Of a stretch of 34,894 nucleotides of DNA, positions 14,638 to 21,670 are shown piece after piece; positions within the stretch are counted from its first letter, which is position 1; the number at the start of each line of letters is the position of its first letter. The stretch spans positions 1 to 34,894 of the IMG/VR virus record IMGVR_UViG_3300022836_000021. One strand, given 5' to 3'. The translations under genes were made by a program, and so were the position numbers. Below the pieces are notes generated by a model. The model was given only the letters and a program-made list of their open reading frames with translations, was not told the origin of the DNA and did no database searches. This DNA comes from a virus.

Positions 14638-15310
14638 GCCATATGTATGTGAATACTGTAACTCAGGCTACGTGCGTGAGAGTACACTTATGGCGCACTT
14701 GTGTGAAAAGAAACGCAGAGCATTGCAAAAGGATGAGCGCAGAGTACGCTTGGGGTTTTATGCATTTAATCAATTTTATAAATTAAGTGCAGGTGCAAAA
14801 AAAGATAAAACCTATGAAGAGTTTTGCAAAAGCAGTTACTATAATGCATTTGTAAAGTTTGGTAGTTTTGTATCTAATGTAAAACCGTTGTATCCTGAGA
14901 AGTATATGAATTATGTTGTAACCAGCGGCGTTAAACTTGATCACTGGTGCAGAGAAGAAATGTATGAAACATATGCAACCGATCTTATTAAGAAGGAAGG
15001 TGTAGAGACTGCACTGGAACGTAGTGTTGAAACTATGGTAGAATGGGCACAAGAAAATAATAGTGTGTGGAATCATTACTTCTTATATGCGTCGCCTAAT
15101 AGAGCAGTATGGCATATTAAGGATGGAAAGATTAGTCCTTGGCTGATGCTTAATTGCAAAAGCGGAAAAGAGATGTTAGGTAATTTTAATGATGAACAAC
15201 TAAGTATGATCTACAATATTGTAGACCCGAAACATTGGGGTGTTAGATTTAAAAGACAAACAGTAGATGTACAATTAGTCAAAGATGTTGTAAAGGAAAG
15301 TAAACTATGA
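14615..15310 (+). CDS. Zinc-finger phage protein of unknown function
   Basis: The start at 14615 has AGAGGA upstream; a longer frame begins at 14558 inside the previous gene. The 231-aa protein begins with a C2H2-like finger (YVCEYCNSGYVRESTLMAHLCEKKRR), then a helical domain (RLGFYAFNQFYKL, EEFCKSSYYNAFVKFG) and KISPWLMLNCKSGKEML near the end. I recall similar proteins beside replication genes in marine T4-like phages. A DNA or RNA binding role is inferred from the finger. The stop overlaps the deformylase ATG (ATGA). Confidence 0.6.
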   Translation: MKLQSSSKPYVCEYCNSGYVRESTLMAHLCEKKRRALQKDERRVRLGFYAFNQFYKLSAGAKKDKTYEEFCKSSYYNAFVKFGSFVSNVKPLYPEKYMNYVVTSGVKLDHWCREEMYETYATDLIKKEGVETALERSVETMVEWAQENNSVWNHYFLYASPNRAVWHIKDGKISPWLMLNCKSGKEMLGNFNDEQLSMIYNIVDPKHWGVRFKRQTVDVQLVKDVVKESKL

Positions 15311-15792
15311 AATTAATTAAATATCCAAATGAAATGTTAGCACGTGAAGTTAAAGACGTTGACTTAGAGAATCCAGGATTTGATCCTGTAGAACTTAAAG
15401 CAGAAATGGTTAAGTTTATGATTGATAACAACGGCATTGGCCTTGCTGCAAATCAAATTGGACTAGACGCAAAAGTATTTGTTATGGGAGACAGTGTAGA
15501 AAATAGTACAATATGTATTAACCCTACAGTACTCCAGTATACAGAAGAAACACAAAATGACATCGAAGGATGCTTGAGCTTTCCTAATGTGTACGTTAAA
15601 ATTAAGCGCCCAACAGAAATACTTGCAGAATGGTATAATGAAAATTTAGAAAAACAAACTGTAAAAATTGACGGGTATAGTGCTAAGTGCTACTTGCACG
15701 AACTAGATCATCTGTTAGGCATTACTATGAAAGATCGTGCAAGTAAACTTAAATGGAACATGGCAACTAAGAAAGGAAAAAAACTTGCGTAA
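15307..15792 (+). CDS. def: Peptide deformylase
   Basis: Removes the formyl group from the initiator Met of new proteins. All three family motifs are present: GIGLAANQ (43-50), EGCLS (87-91) with metal ligand Cys89, and HELDH (131-135) with His131, His135 and catalytic Glu132. At 161 aa it keeps only a short, basic C-terminal tail (KLKWNMATKKGKKL), as in other phage deformylases. Marine phages carry such genes, perhaps to process phage or host photosystem/membrane proteins quickly. Translationally coupled to the zinc-finger gene. Confidence 0.95.
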   Translation: MKLIKYPNEMLAREVKDVDLENPGFDPVELKAEMVKFMIDNNGIGLAANQIGLDAKVFVMGDSVENSTICINPTVLQYTEETQNDIEGCLSFPNVYVKIKRPTEILAEWYNENLEKQTVKIDGYSAKCYLHELDHLLGITMKDRASKLKWNMATKKGKKLA

Positions 15793-15801
15793 AATTACAA
15801 A

Positions 15802-16008
15802 ATGAATACAACTACTAACATATATATCGTGCATACCTTTAAAAAAATAGGAGATGGATGGAATCGTTTCCACGGAGTGTACAGCAGTAAAGAACTTGCA
15901 GACAAGGCAGGAAAAGACTATTGTGAAACATGGGGTGAAGAAGATTCGTTACATTACCATGTAACATTAAAAGCACTAGATGACATTATAAACGGAGTAC
16001 AGCACTAA
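15802..16008 (+). CDS. Small hypothetical protein
   Basis: A 68-aa protein (NIYIVHTFKKIGDGWNRFHGVYSSKELADKAG...) with a beta-hairpin-like N-terminus and a helical middle. The reading frame fills the gap between deformylase and the DnaE-like gene with no spacing to the latter (stop then ATG). Function unknown. Confidence 0.5.
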   Translation: MNTTTNIYIVHTFKKIGDGWNRFHGVYSSKELADKAGKDYCETWGEEDSLHYHVTLKALDDIINGVQH

Positions 16009-16566
16009 ATGGATATTGATATTGACTTTGCAGACAGAGATATTATATTATCTCAACTAGAACATCGTGTGGCAAAGTTAAACACAGGCAAGAAGCACAA
16101 CACCGGAGTCTACGCAACGGAGATTCCACACAACCCTATTGACAACTTGGCTACGGTTGAACATAAGGCAGCAGACGAACGTGGCTATTTTAAATTAGAC
16201 TTCCTTAACGTAAGCATCTATAAAGACGTTAGGGATAATGAACACTTAACACAATTAATGGAAAGAGAACCCCTATGGCAACTTCTGGAACACACGGACT
16301 TCAGCGACAAAGTCTTTCATCTGAACGGGCACGGCAAACTATTGAAGCAATTGAAACCGTCGTCGGTAGAGCAATTGGCAGCAACACTAGCGATCATTCG
16401 ACCAGCGAAACGGCACTTGAGTGGAAGCAATTGGAATTTGATTTTTCAAGAAGTGTGGACGAAACCGACAGACAATAGTTACTACTTCAAGAAAGCACAC
16501 GGCACCTCCTACGCAGTGGCATGCGTAGTACACATGAATTTACTATGTGAAGAACTTAGTCCTTAG
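16009..16566 (+). CDS. Miniature DnaE-like (bacterial Pol III alpha) core protein
   Basis: A 185-aa protein that keeps the signature blocks of the C-family polymerase palm and fingers in order. MDIDIDFADR corresponds to PDxDxDF with the two palm aspartates (Asp4, Asp6). TGVYATEI corresponds to S.HAAGV. GYFKLDFLNVSIYKDV corresponds to the VKFDFLGL block with the third catalytic Asp (Asp64). VFHLNGHGKLLKQLKPSSVEQLAATLAIIRPAKRHL corresponds in sections to VFQ.ES.GM...LK.LKP..FEDL.A..ALYRPGPL. FKKAHGTSYAVACVVHMNLL corresponds to F.KSHA.AYALI.Y. Full DnaE is over 1,000 aa; the PHP, thumb, clamp-binding and OB domains are absent. The gene ends convergently with the - strand gene at 16556. Confidence 0.7.
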   Translation: MDIDIDFADRDIILSQLEHRVAKLNTGKKHNTGVYATEIPHNPIDNLATVEHKAADERGYFKLDFLNVSIYKDVRDNEHLTQLMEREPLWQLLEHTDFSDKVFHLNGHGKLLKQLKPSSVEQLAATLAIIRPAKRHLSGSNWNLIFQEVWTKPTDNSYYFKKAHGTSYAVACVVHMNLLCEELSP

Positions 16567-16927
16567 GTCTTCGAACTAGTTGAACACTTTTGCGTTTAAT
16601 GCGTTTAACTGATAAGTTATTTAAATTAACGCATGGCCCTATAGTTACTTTAACATCTTTTGAATTCATAGTCATAATTGAATATCTAAATGGTTCTATC
16701 TCACCACGTAAAAATATATTAATAGGAATCATTCGATTTGATTCCCACCACCACGCTTCACCTAGTTCTAGGAATGCACGTTGTTCAAGCTCTGATTTAA
16801 TGTCTGTGTAGATATACATACTTGTTACAGTCACATCTTGATTGATAATGATTCCGATGTATTCGTTACCGCCGTATGTTACTACGCTTAGGAATGGAAA
16901 ATTTTCTTGTATATCTTTAGTTAACAT
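16556..16927 (-). CDS. Conserved phage protein, unknown function
   Basis: A lone - strand gene within a + strand region. From the chosen ATG at 16927 (MLTKDIQENFPFLSV) it gives 123 aa; a further ATG lies at 16954. Notable segments are YGGNEYIGIIINQD, EAWWWESNRMIPINIFLRGE and NLNNLSVKRIKRKSVQLVRRP. I recall this pattern from marine T4-like phages without an assigned role. Its 3' end overlaps the DnaE-like gene by 11 nt. Confidence 0.65.
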   Translation of the reverse strand: MLTKDIQENFPFLSVVTYGGNEYIGIIINQDVTVTSMYIYTDIKSELEQRAFLELGEAWWWESNRMIPINIFLRGEIEPFRYSIMTMNSKDVKVTIGPCVNLNNLSVKRIKRKSVQLVRRPKD

Positions 16928-16935
16928 GTAATTCC

Positions 16936-16943
16936 GATAAATA
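16936..16943 (+). promoter_or_regulatory. Near-consensus T4 late promoter (GATAAATA)
   Basis: One mismatch from TATAAATA. It is followed by 5 nt and an ATG at 16949, the same spacing as the perfect boxes at 1553 and 17875. It faces the virion-protein gene, a class expected to be late. Confidence 0.5.
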
Positions 16944-17002
16944 TTAGTATGCAATTGTTACCTAGATATTTATGCAACCATACAACCACTGTCATAGCAA
17001 AT

Positions 17003-17734
17003 ATGGCGGGATTTATTACGGAGTACAGACCAGTGTATAGTAAACAGCTTCAAGTATATAAAGGCATAGACAATGTGCTAGAATTTAGATTGTTAAACGC
17101 AGATCAGAAGCCTGTAGATATTACATCGTATACGCCAAAGTTTGTTGCATTTGATGAAATTAATCAAATGGTATTAGAAAAAGATGCTACAATATTAGAC
17201 GACGGATCAACAGTTACTAGAGGTAAGTTTAAACTTACAGTAACAGAAAATGAGTTATTGAATGTTAAACAACAATATCTCAGCTACAATATCTATCTAG
17301 TAGAAACAGATGGTGACAAAGTCCTTACATATTCACAACCTAACTTTGGTAATGACGGAGTTATATATGTTAATGGAACAACGTTCCCAGGCCCGCTCAA
17401 CTCATATTCAGTCACTTCTTTCGAACAAGAAGGAGTTGGTATTAACACGTGGTATAGTGAAACAGTTGACGCACAACCTGGTATTAACGGCAACGAAGCA
17501 TTGCATACCGCAGCAGCATATACAAGCTCGTACATAGGTGATATAATAGTACAAGCTACTTTGGATAACCAAGTTACAGGAACCACACAGTGGGCTGATA
17601 TTGCGACTATGCAGCTAGGTGGATCGGAAACTACACCAACTCCTGTTAACTTTAACGGAGTGTTTAGCCACATACGTTTTAAAGCAACAGCAAATCCAGC
17701 AGACAAAATAACTAAAGTATTAGTCAGAAATTAA
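17003..17734 (+). CDS. Virion structural protein (upper-baseplate/BppU-like N-terminus)
   Basis: A 243-aa beta-rich protein. The N-terminal half (VYKGIDNVLEFRLLNADQKPVDITSYT...) resembles BppU-like Ig domains of phage baseplates. The second half has AAAYTSSYIGDIIVQATLDNQ and NGVFSHIRFKATANPADKITKVLVRN, a jelly-roll-like repeat seen in marine myovirus structural proteins. I prefer the ATG at 17003 (MAGFITEYRP), but the ATG at 16949 stands exactly where a late promoter would start a leaderless message and would add 18 residues. Structural role is inferred. Confidence 0.6.
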   Translation: MAGFITEYRPVYSKQLQVYKGIDNVLEFRLLNADQKPVDITSYTPKFVAFDEINQMVLEKDATILDDGSTVTRGKFKLTVTENELLNVKQQYLSYNIYLVETDGDKVLTYSQPNFGNDGVIYVNGTTFPGPLNSYSVTSFEQEGVGINTWYSETVDAQPGINGNEALHTAAAYTSSYIGDIIVQATLDNQVTGTTQWADIATMQLGGSETTPTPVNFNGVFSHIRFKATANPADKITKVLVRN

Positions 17735-17762
17735 TTGACAAACATAATATTGATGCTATAAT
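17735..17762 (+). promoter_or_regulatory. Strong sigma70-type promoter with extended -10, leaderless start
   Basis: TTGACA (17735-17740), 16-nt spacer, TATAAT (17757-17762) with TG just upstream. Six nt separate the box from the ATG at 17769, so +1 falls on that A. It is the original promoter of the primase gene, now followed by the interrupted primase N-terminus. Confidence 0.82.
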
Positions 17763-17768
17763 AGTAGT

Positions 17769-17864
17769 ATGAGTATTGTATCCGACACAGTAACAGCACA
17801 CTTGCCTTCAAAGCGTAAGACTACTCCTAGTGGGTGGCAAATCTTCAGATTAAATTTGTTTTAA
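17769..17864 (+). pseudogene. 5' remnant of the primase gene
   Basis: A 31-codon frame encodes a primase N-terminus (VSDTVTAHLPSKRKTTPSGW) and then runs into QIFRLNLF and a stop. The same segment, RKTKTTPSGW, appears again at the start of the intact primase at 18540. The DNA matches at 16 of 18 positions around ACTACTCC(T/A)AGTGG(G/A)TGG. The simplest reading is that the endonuclease cassette entered the primase after this Trp codon and brought a replacement start. The peptide may still be made from the strong promoter. Confidence 0.75.
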
Positions 17865-17874
17865 CTGCGGACTG

Positions 17875-17882
17875 TATAAATA
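17875..17882 (+). promoter_or_regulatory. T4-type late promoter box TATAAATA before the endonuclease
   Basis: A perfect box, 5 nt before the ATG at 17888, the same spacing as at 1553. Late expression of the endonuclease alone, from a leaderless message, is expected, as for several T4 homing endonucleases that have late promoters. Confidence 0.65.
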
Positions 17883-17887
17883 TTGCT

Positions 17888-18553
17888 ATGATAATATATA
17901 AAATTACAGCGCCAAACAGTAAGCAATACATTGGTCAAACTATTTCAACCCTTGACGAAAAAATACAGTGGTACAAAAAGTCTGCTAATAATGATAAAAC
18001 TAACAGATATATTTTTAATTCTATACGCAAGTACGGTATAGAGAATATGAAATTTGAAGTAGTTGAAGAGAGTAGCACTTGGTCTAAAAAAGAACTTGAT
18101 GATAAAGAAATTTACTATATTAATAAGCTCGAGACATATTACACGTTAGGAAAAGGATATAATATGACTTATGGCGGCGACGGGTTAGACTCCGAATCGG
18201 CTAGTCGTGTTATAACAAAATGGTATCAAACTATGACCGAAGAAAAGAAACAGCAAAAATCTCACAATAGTTCTGTTGCTCAGAAGAAAAGATACAACAC
18301 TAATCCTGACAGTGACGAAACGCGAGAAAAAAAGAAAAAGTCTCATCAAGGTACTTATGTTATAGAATCCCCAGAAGGAGGCGTCTATTATGCAGACAAT
18401 GGATTAAAAGAGTTCTCGGAACAAAACAAAGAAGAACTTGGCGTAACTTATTGGCAACTTTTTAATGCGTACAGAAAATTATACCAAGACACTATAACTA
18501 TTAGAGAACAAAAAAACTTAAACAAGTGGAAAGTTACTCGTGTTGACAAATAG
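17888..18553 (+). CDS. GIY-YIG homing endonuclease inserted in the primase gene
   Basis: A 221-aa protein. Residues 1-90 are a GIY-YIG nuclease: IIYKITAPNSKQYIGQT (strand pair with the two Tyr-containing motifs), ... FNSIRKYGIENMKFEVVEE (Arg/Tyr) and DKEIYYINKLETYY (the catalytic Glu). The C-terminal part is Lys-rich with a NUMOD-like DNA-binding end (GGVYYADNGLKEFSEQNKEE). It cleaves one DNA strand per domain to drive its own spread. I chose the ATG at 17888 over a GTG at 17834 because of the late promoter. Its last codons overlap the restarted primase. Confidence 0.85.
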   Translation: MIIYKITAPNSKQYIGQTISTLDEKIQWYKKSANNDKTNRYIFNSIRKYGIENMKFEVVEESSTWSKKELDDKEIYYINKLETYYTLGKGYNMTYGGDGLDSESASRVITKWYQTMTEEKKQQKSHNSSVAQKKRYNTNPDSDETREKKKKSHQGTYVIESPEGGVYYADNGLKEFSEQNKEELGVTYWQLFNAYRKLYQDTITIREQKNLNKWKVTRVDK

Positions 18554-19532
18554 CATCTGCGAAATAATATTGTCTTATTGGCAATTAGGAAGAAAAACAA
18601 AAACTACTCCAAGTGGATGGATCTCCGGAAATGCGCCGTGTTGCCATCACAACGGCAACACTGCTGACACAAGAGGTAGAGGCGGCATGATTGTCAGCGG
18701 CAACCACATAAGTTATTCCTGCTTTAACTGTGGATATAAAGCTAGTTGGCAACCAGGTAGAGCGGTGTCTGTGAAGCTACGTAAGCTTCTACAGTGGCTG
18801 GGTTGCACTGATGATAGCATAACTAAGCTCACGTTCGATGTAATGCGTATAAACGAAGGTGTGCAAGTAGCAGAGCGTAAGATAGAAATACCTACGTTTG
18901 AAACTGTTCCTCTTCCACCTGATGCAGTTAAGATTACAGACATTACAGAGTTTAATAAGTTTAGCATGGCTATACTTGAATACATAGCAACTCGTAACTT
19001 GGACTTGGATGATACAGAATACTACTGGTGTCCAAGTCTTGCATACAGGGATAGACTTATTATTCCTTTTTACTTTGAACAGCGTATTATAGGATGGACT
19101 GGTAGAACTATTACAGCAGACAAGAAGCCTAAGTACATGAACGAACAGCAACCAGGATTTGTATACGGACTAGACAAACAAACGTATGATAAAGAGTTTG
19201 CTATACTTGTTGAAGGTCCAATGGATGCTATTCACATAGACGGATGTGCGCTGGGCGGTAGTGAGATTAATGATGCACAAGCATTACTGCTTAACAGACT
19301 AGGCAAAGAGATTGTAGTTGTACCTGACAGAGATCACGCAGGCAAGAAACTTGTAGAAGATGCCATTAGTAGAGGCTGGGGAGTTAGCTTACCTGAATGG
19401 GACCAAGAGATTAATGATGTAGGCGATTGCGTAGATAAGTATGGTAGACTATATACTTTATACAGTATTGCTAGTGCTGCTGAAACTAGCCCACTTAAAA
19501 TTAGACTGAGAGCAAAAAAATGGTTCGTATAA
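18540..19532 (+). CDS. DNA primase, T4 gp61/DnaG-like
   Basis: Makes RNA primers for lagging-strand synthesis with the gp41 helicase. The 330-aa protein has an N-terminal zinc ribbon (CCHHNGN, 34-40, and CFNCGY, 61-66). A TOPRIM domain follows: LVEGPMDA (223-230) with catalytic Glu225 and VVPDRDHAGKK (260-270) with the acidic pair. The start is unusual: a GTG (18540) or TTG (18543) inside the end of the endonuclease gene, with no clear ribosome site, giving MLTNSICEIILSYWQ before the conserved TTPSGW. Expression may depend on coupling to the endonuclease. Confidence 0.88.
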   Translation: MLTNSICEIILSYWQLGRKTKTTPSGWISGNAPCCHHNGNTADTRGRGGMIVSGNHISYSCFNCGYKASWQPGRAVSVKLRKLLQWLGCTDDSITKLTFDVMRINEGVQVAERKIEIPTFETVPLPPDAVKITDITEFNKFSMAILEYIATRNLDLDDTEYYWCPSLAYRDRLIIPFYFEQRIIGWTGRTITADKKPKYMNEQQPGFVYGLDKQTYDKEFAILVEGPMDAIHIDGCALGGSEINDAQALLLNRLGKEIVVVPDRDHAGKKLVEDAISRGWGVSLPEWDQEINDVGDCVDKYGRLYTLYSIASAAETSPLKIRLRAKKWFV

Positions 19533-19654
19533 AAAAGATCTGCAAGAAAGTATGGGGATGGATAACATGGCCCTACCACAAAATTAAAGAAGAGATTAAG
19601 TTCCGCAAGCGTATGAAAGAGCTTAAAAAACGTGACCCATTTATATATAAATGA
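19520..19654 (+). CDS. Small basic protein (44 aa)
   Basis: The ATG at 19520 lies in the end of the primase gene and the stop overlaps the next ATG (ATGA). The protein, MVRIKKICKKVWGWITWP...KELKKRDPFIYK, is Trp-rich and then strongly basic and helical. The tight overlaps on both sides and the clean frame support a real gene. Function unknown; nucleic-acid or membrane contact is possible. Confidence 0.6.
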   Translation: MVRIKKICKKVWGWITWPYHKIKEEIKFRKRMKELKKRDPFIYK

Positions 19655-19860
19655 TTGACGCAGTAGGCGCAGCACAAGTTGTAAGCAGCTTTAAACGACA
19701 ACAATATGTCGGAGATGATATACATGTATCGCATGTTAAGCATGTAGAACGTGCAGGTGCTAAGGTAGTAGAATCAGTTGAATATGTAACATACAATGCA
19801 CAAGGAAGACATGAAGATCCTTACAAACAGCCAGGAACAGCAGTGGATATAATAATATGA
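19651..19860 (+). CDS. Small conserved phage protein (69 aa)
   Basis: A 69-aa protein with GAAQVVSSFKRQQYVGDD and HVSHVKHVERAGAKVVESVEYVTYN, a beta-rich pattern I recall from marine T4-like phages beside primase. ATGA overlaps at both ends. No known role. Confidence 0.6.
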   Translation: MIDAVGAAQVVSSFKRQQYVGDDIHVSHVKHVERAGAKVVESVEYVTYNAQGRHEDPYKQPGTAVDIII

Positions 19861-20813
19861 TTACTTGGGGCATAGTTGGCAATAGTCACGATGCAAGCAT
19901 TGCAGTATTTAAAAACGACAATTTAAAATGGGCGGGACTTGCTAAAGACTTTAGTAAGATACCAAACGATCCACACCTTAACAAGAAGCTAATACGTAGA
20001 GCAATGCGCTTAGGTAAACCTAACAAAGTTATTTGGTACGAGCGCCCATTCCTTAAAACACTAAGACAGTTTTATGCAGGGCAAGGCTGGCTAGGCAAAG
20101 AGAACAACATACATCGTTATCTAACAGAGTACGGCATTCATTGCCCAATAGAATATACCCAACACCACTTGAGCCATGCAGCCTATGCGTACTACACGCA
20201 ACCCGAAGACGAGTGTGCAGTAGTATGTTTAGACAGCATTGGCGAGTTTGAGACCTTGACAATATGGCACGGAAAGAACAACACGCTAAAGAAAATACAC
20301 AGTCAGGGCTATCCACATAGCCTAGGATTGTTCTACAGTGCTATGACACAACGACTAGGCCTACAAGCACAGCGTGATGAATACTTAGTAGCCCAGTGGG
20401 GAGCCAAAGGAGATAAGCATAGGTTCTTCTTTGATATGATGAAAGAGCTAGTACAAACAACTGGCATAGGTGCAGACCCTTACATTAAGATGCGTGAGAA
20501 TATGCATCGAGGTGTTAGCTGGTGGAGGCCTGAACTAACTAGCCAAGAAGACTTGAACGACATTGCAGCAGCCACACAAGCAGTGTTTGAATACTGTGTT
20601 GTCAACATAGCAGCATGGACAAAAGTATACACAGGCTGCAAGCACCTAGCACTAGCAGGCGGTGGCGCACTTAACCGTGACGCAGTAGACTTGCTTAGAG
20701 ATAAATGGGACACAGTACACGTACCGCAGAACCCAGGCGACCCAGGTAGTTGTATAGGCGCAGTACTAGCAAAGACAAAACAACGAATAATATTAAAAGG
20801 ACAATGGCACTAA
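19857..20813 (+). CDS. Carbamoyltransferase N-domain (NodU/TobZ family)
   Basis: A 318-aa protein of the Kae1-like fold that makes and uses carbamoyl-adenylate. Signs are WGIVGNSHDASIAVF (4-18), the metal-binding HHLSHAAYAYY (103-113), CLDSIGEFETLTIWHG (124-139) and LALAGGGALN with NPGDPGSCIGA near the end. Bacterial NodU/TobZ are 550 aa or more with a C-terminal domain carrying the YrdC-like transfer part; this version stops after the Kae1-like domain, as phage versions appear to. It could carbamoylate a glycan, nucleoside or antibiotic-like substrate; the glycan cassette makes a sugar plausible. Confidence 0.8.
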   Translation: MITWGIVGNSHDASIAVFKNDNLKWAGLAKDFSKIPNDPHLNKKLIRRAMRLGKPNKVIWYERPFLKTLRQFYAGQGWLGKENNIHRYLTEYGIHCPIEYTQHHLSHAAYAYYTQPEDECAVVCLDSIGEFETLTIWHGKNNTLKKIHSQGYPHSLGLFYSAMTQRLGLQAQRDEYLVAQWGAKGDKHRFFFDMMKELVQTTGIGADPYIKMRENMHRGVSWWRPELTSQEDLNDIAAATQAVFEYCVVNIAAWTKVYTGCKHLALAGGGALNRDAVDLLRDKWDTVHVPQNPGDPGSCIGAVLAKTKQRIILKGQWH

Positions 20814-21639
20814 TGGCAAAGAAGAAGCTAAGAGCACAAAAGTCATTCCGATTTACGCCACCTGAAGCTAAAGGAACAGATAAAGTACTAATTACATCAG
20901 GATGTAGTTTTGCCGAGACTTCCAATGAAACAACCTGGCCAATACACCTACAACGTATACTAGTTGATAGAACTAAATTTCCAACAGACCAATTCATAAG
21001 CTTGGGGCTAGGCAGTCAAGGAAACGGTCTAATATCTAGAAAGCTAATACATAGTGTACACGAGCAACTTAAAGTTAAGAAGCCTGAAGATATCTTAGCA
21101 TGTATTATGTGGAGTGGTCCTTCGAGGCATGAACAATACTCGAATGACAGAGATGTAATTCTTAGACTTAAACACGGATCAAATTTAGACGAATGGATGG
21201 ACAATCCAACTCGTGTAGTTGAGAAAGACGTCGACGGTGGCTGGATTTTATATAACGCCCATTGGAAGATACCCCAGGCTAGAAACTATTACAGATACAT
21301 CTACGACGAAGTGTATTCACAAATACAAACTCTAGAACATATTATTAGAACACAAAATTATTTAAAATTACATAATATAAAATATGCTATGCTATGGGTG
21401 TCACTACAAGTGAAGTATTGATGCTTGATCATGCCTCAATGACAGCACACCCTAGCTTAGTTCATTTGTATGAGCAAATTGATTTTGATCATTTCTTTGA
21501 TACAGAAGGTGAGATGGAATTTGCAAATGCATCAGACTTGCCTAATATGCTTAATGACAATCATCCATCTTCTGATCAACATCTGTTATTCTGCCGAAAG
21601 GTAATAATTCCTCATCTTAAAAGCAAAATGAACATTTGA
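20804..21639 (+). pseudogene. SGNH-hydrolase-like protein interrupted by a frameshift
   Basis: The first frame (from ATG 20804 or 20813) has DKVLITSGCSFAETSNETTWP (the SGNH block I Gly-x-Ser), ISLGLGSQGNGLISRK and MWSGPSRHE, then stops at 21421. The other frame (from about 21394) continues with LMLDHASM and ends DNHPSSDQHLLFCRKVI, the Asp-x-x-His block of this fold. Together they make one protein of about 270 aa. At the junction ATGCT occurs twice (ATGCTATGCTATGG); removing one 5-bp copy restores a single frame. This could be a real inactivation, a programmed event or a sequencing error. Confidence 0.65.
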
Positions 21640-21664
21640 CAATATTAATTAAAGAGTATATAAT
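21636..21664 (+). promoter_or_regulatory. Strong sigma70-type promoter, leaderless start of gp41
   Basis: TTGACA (21636-21641), 17-nt spacer, TATAAT (21659-21664), then 6 nt and the ATG at 21671, so +1 is the A of the start codon. Downstream bases (AGTAATATGAGTA) closely repeat those of the primase promoter (AGTAGTATGAGTA). Confidence 0.82.
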
Positions 21665-21670
21665 AGTAAT

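Noticed and set aside
16275-16478. + strand frame of 67 codons inside the DnaE-like gene
   Set aside because: Composition is that of an out-of-frame shadow; no start signals and no family pattern.
18543-18570. Promoter TTGACA...TAATAT for the restarted primase
   Set aside because: The -10 box matches only 4 of 6 and predicted +1 does not fall on an in-frame start, unlike the other + strand promoters.
17834-18605. Group I intron in primase
   Set aside because: Only about 50 nt lie on each side of the endonuclease frame, too little for a catalytic core, and the coding segment TTPSGW is present on both sides, which splicing would not need. Kept only as a test.
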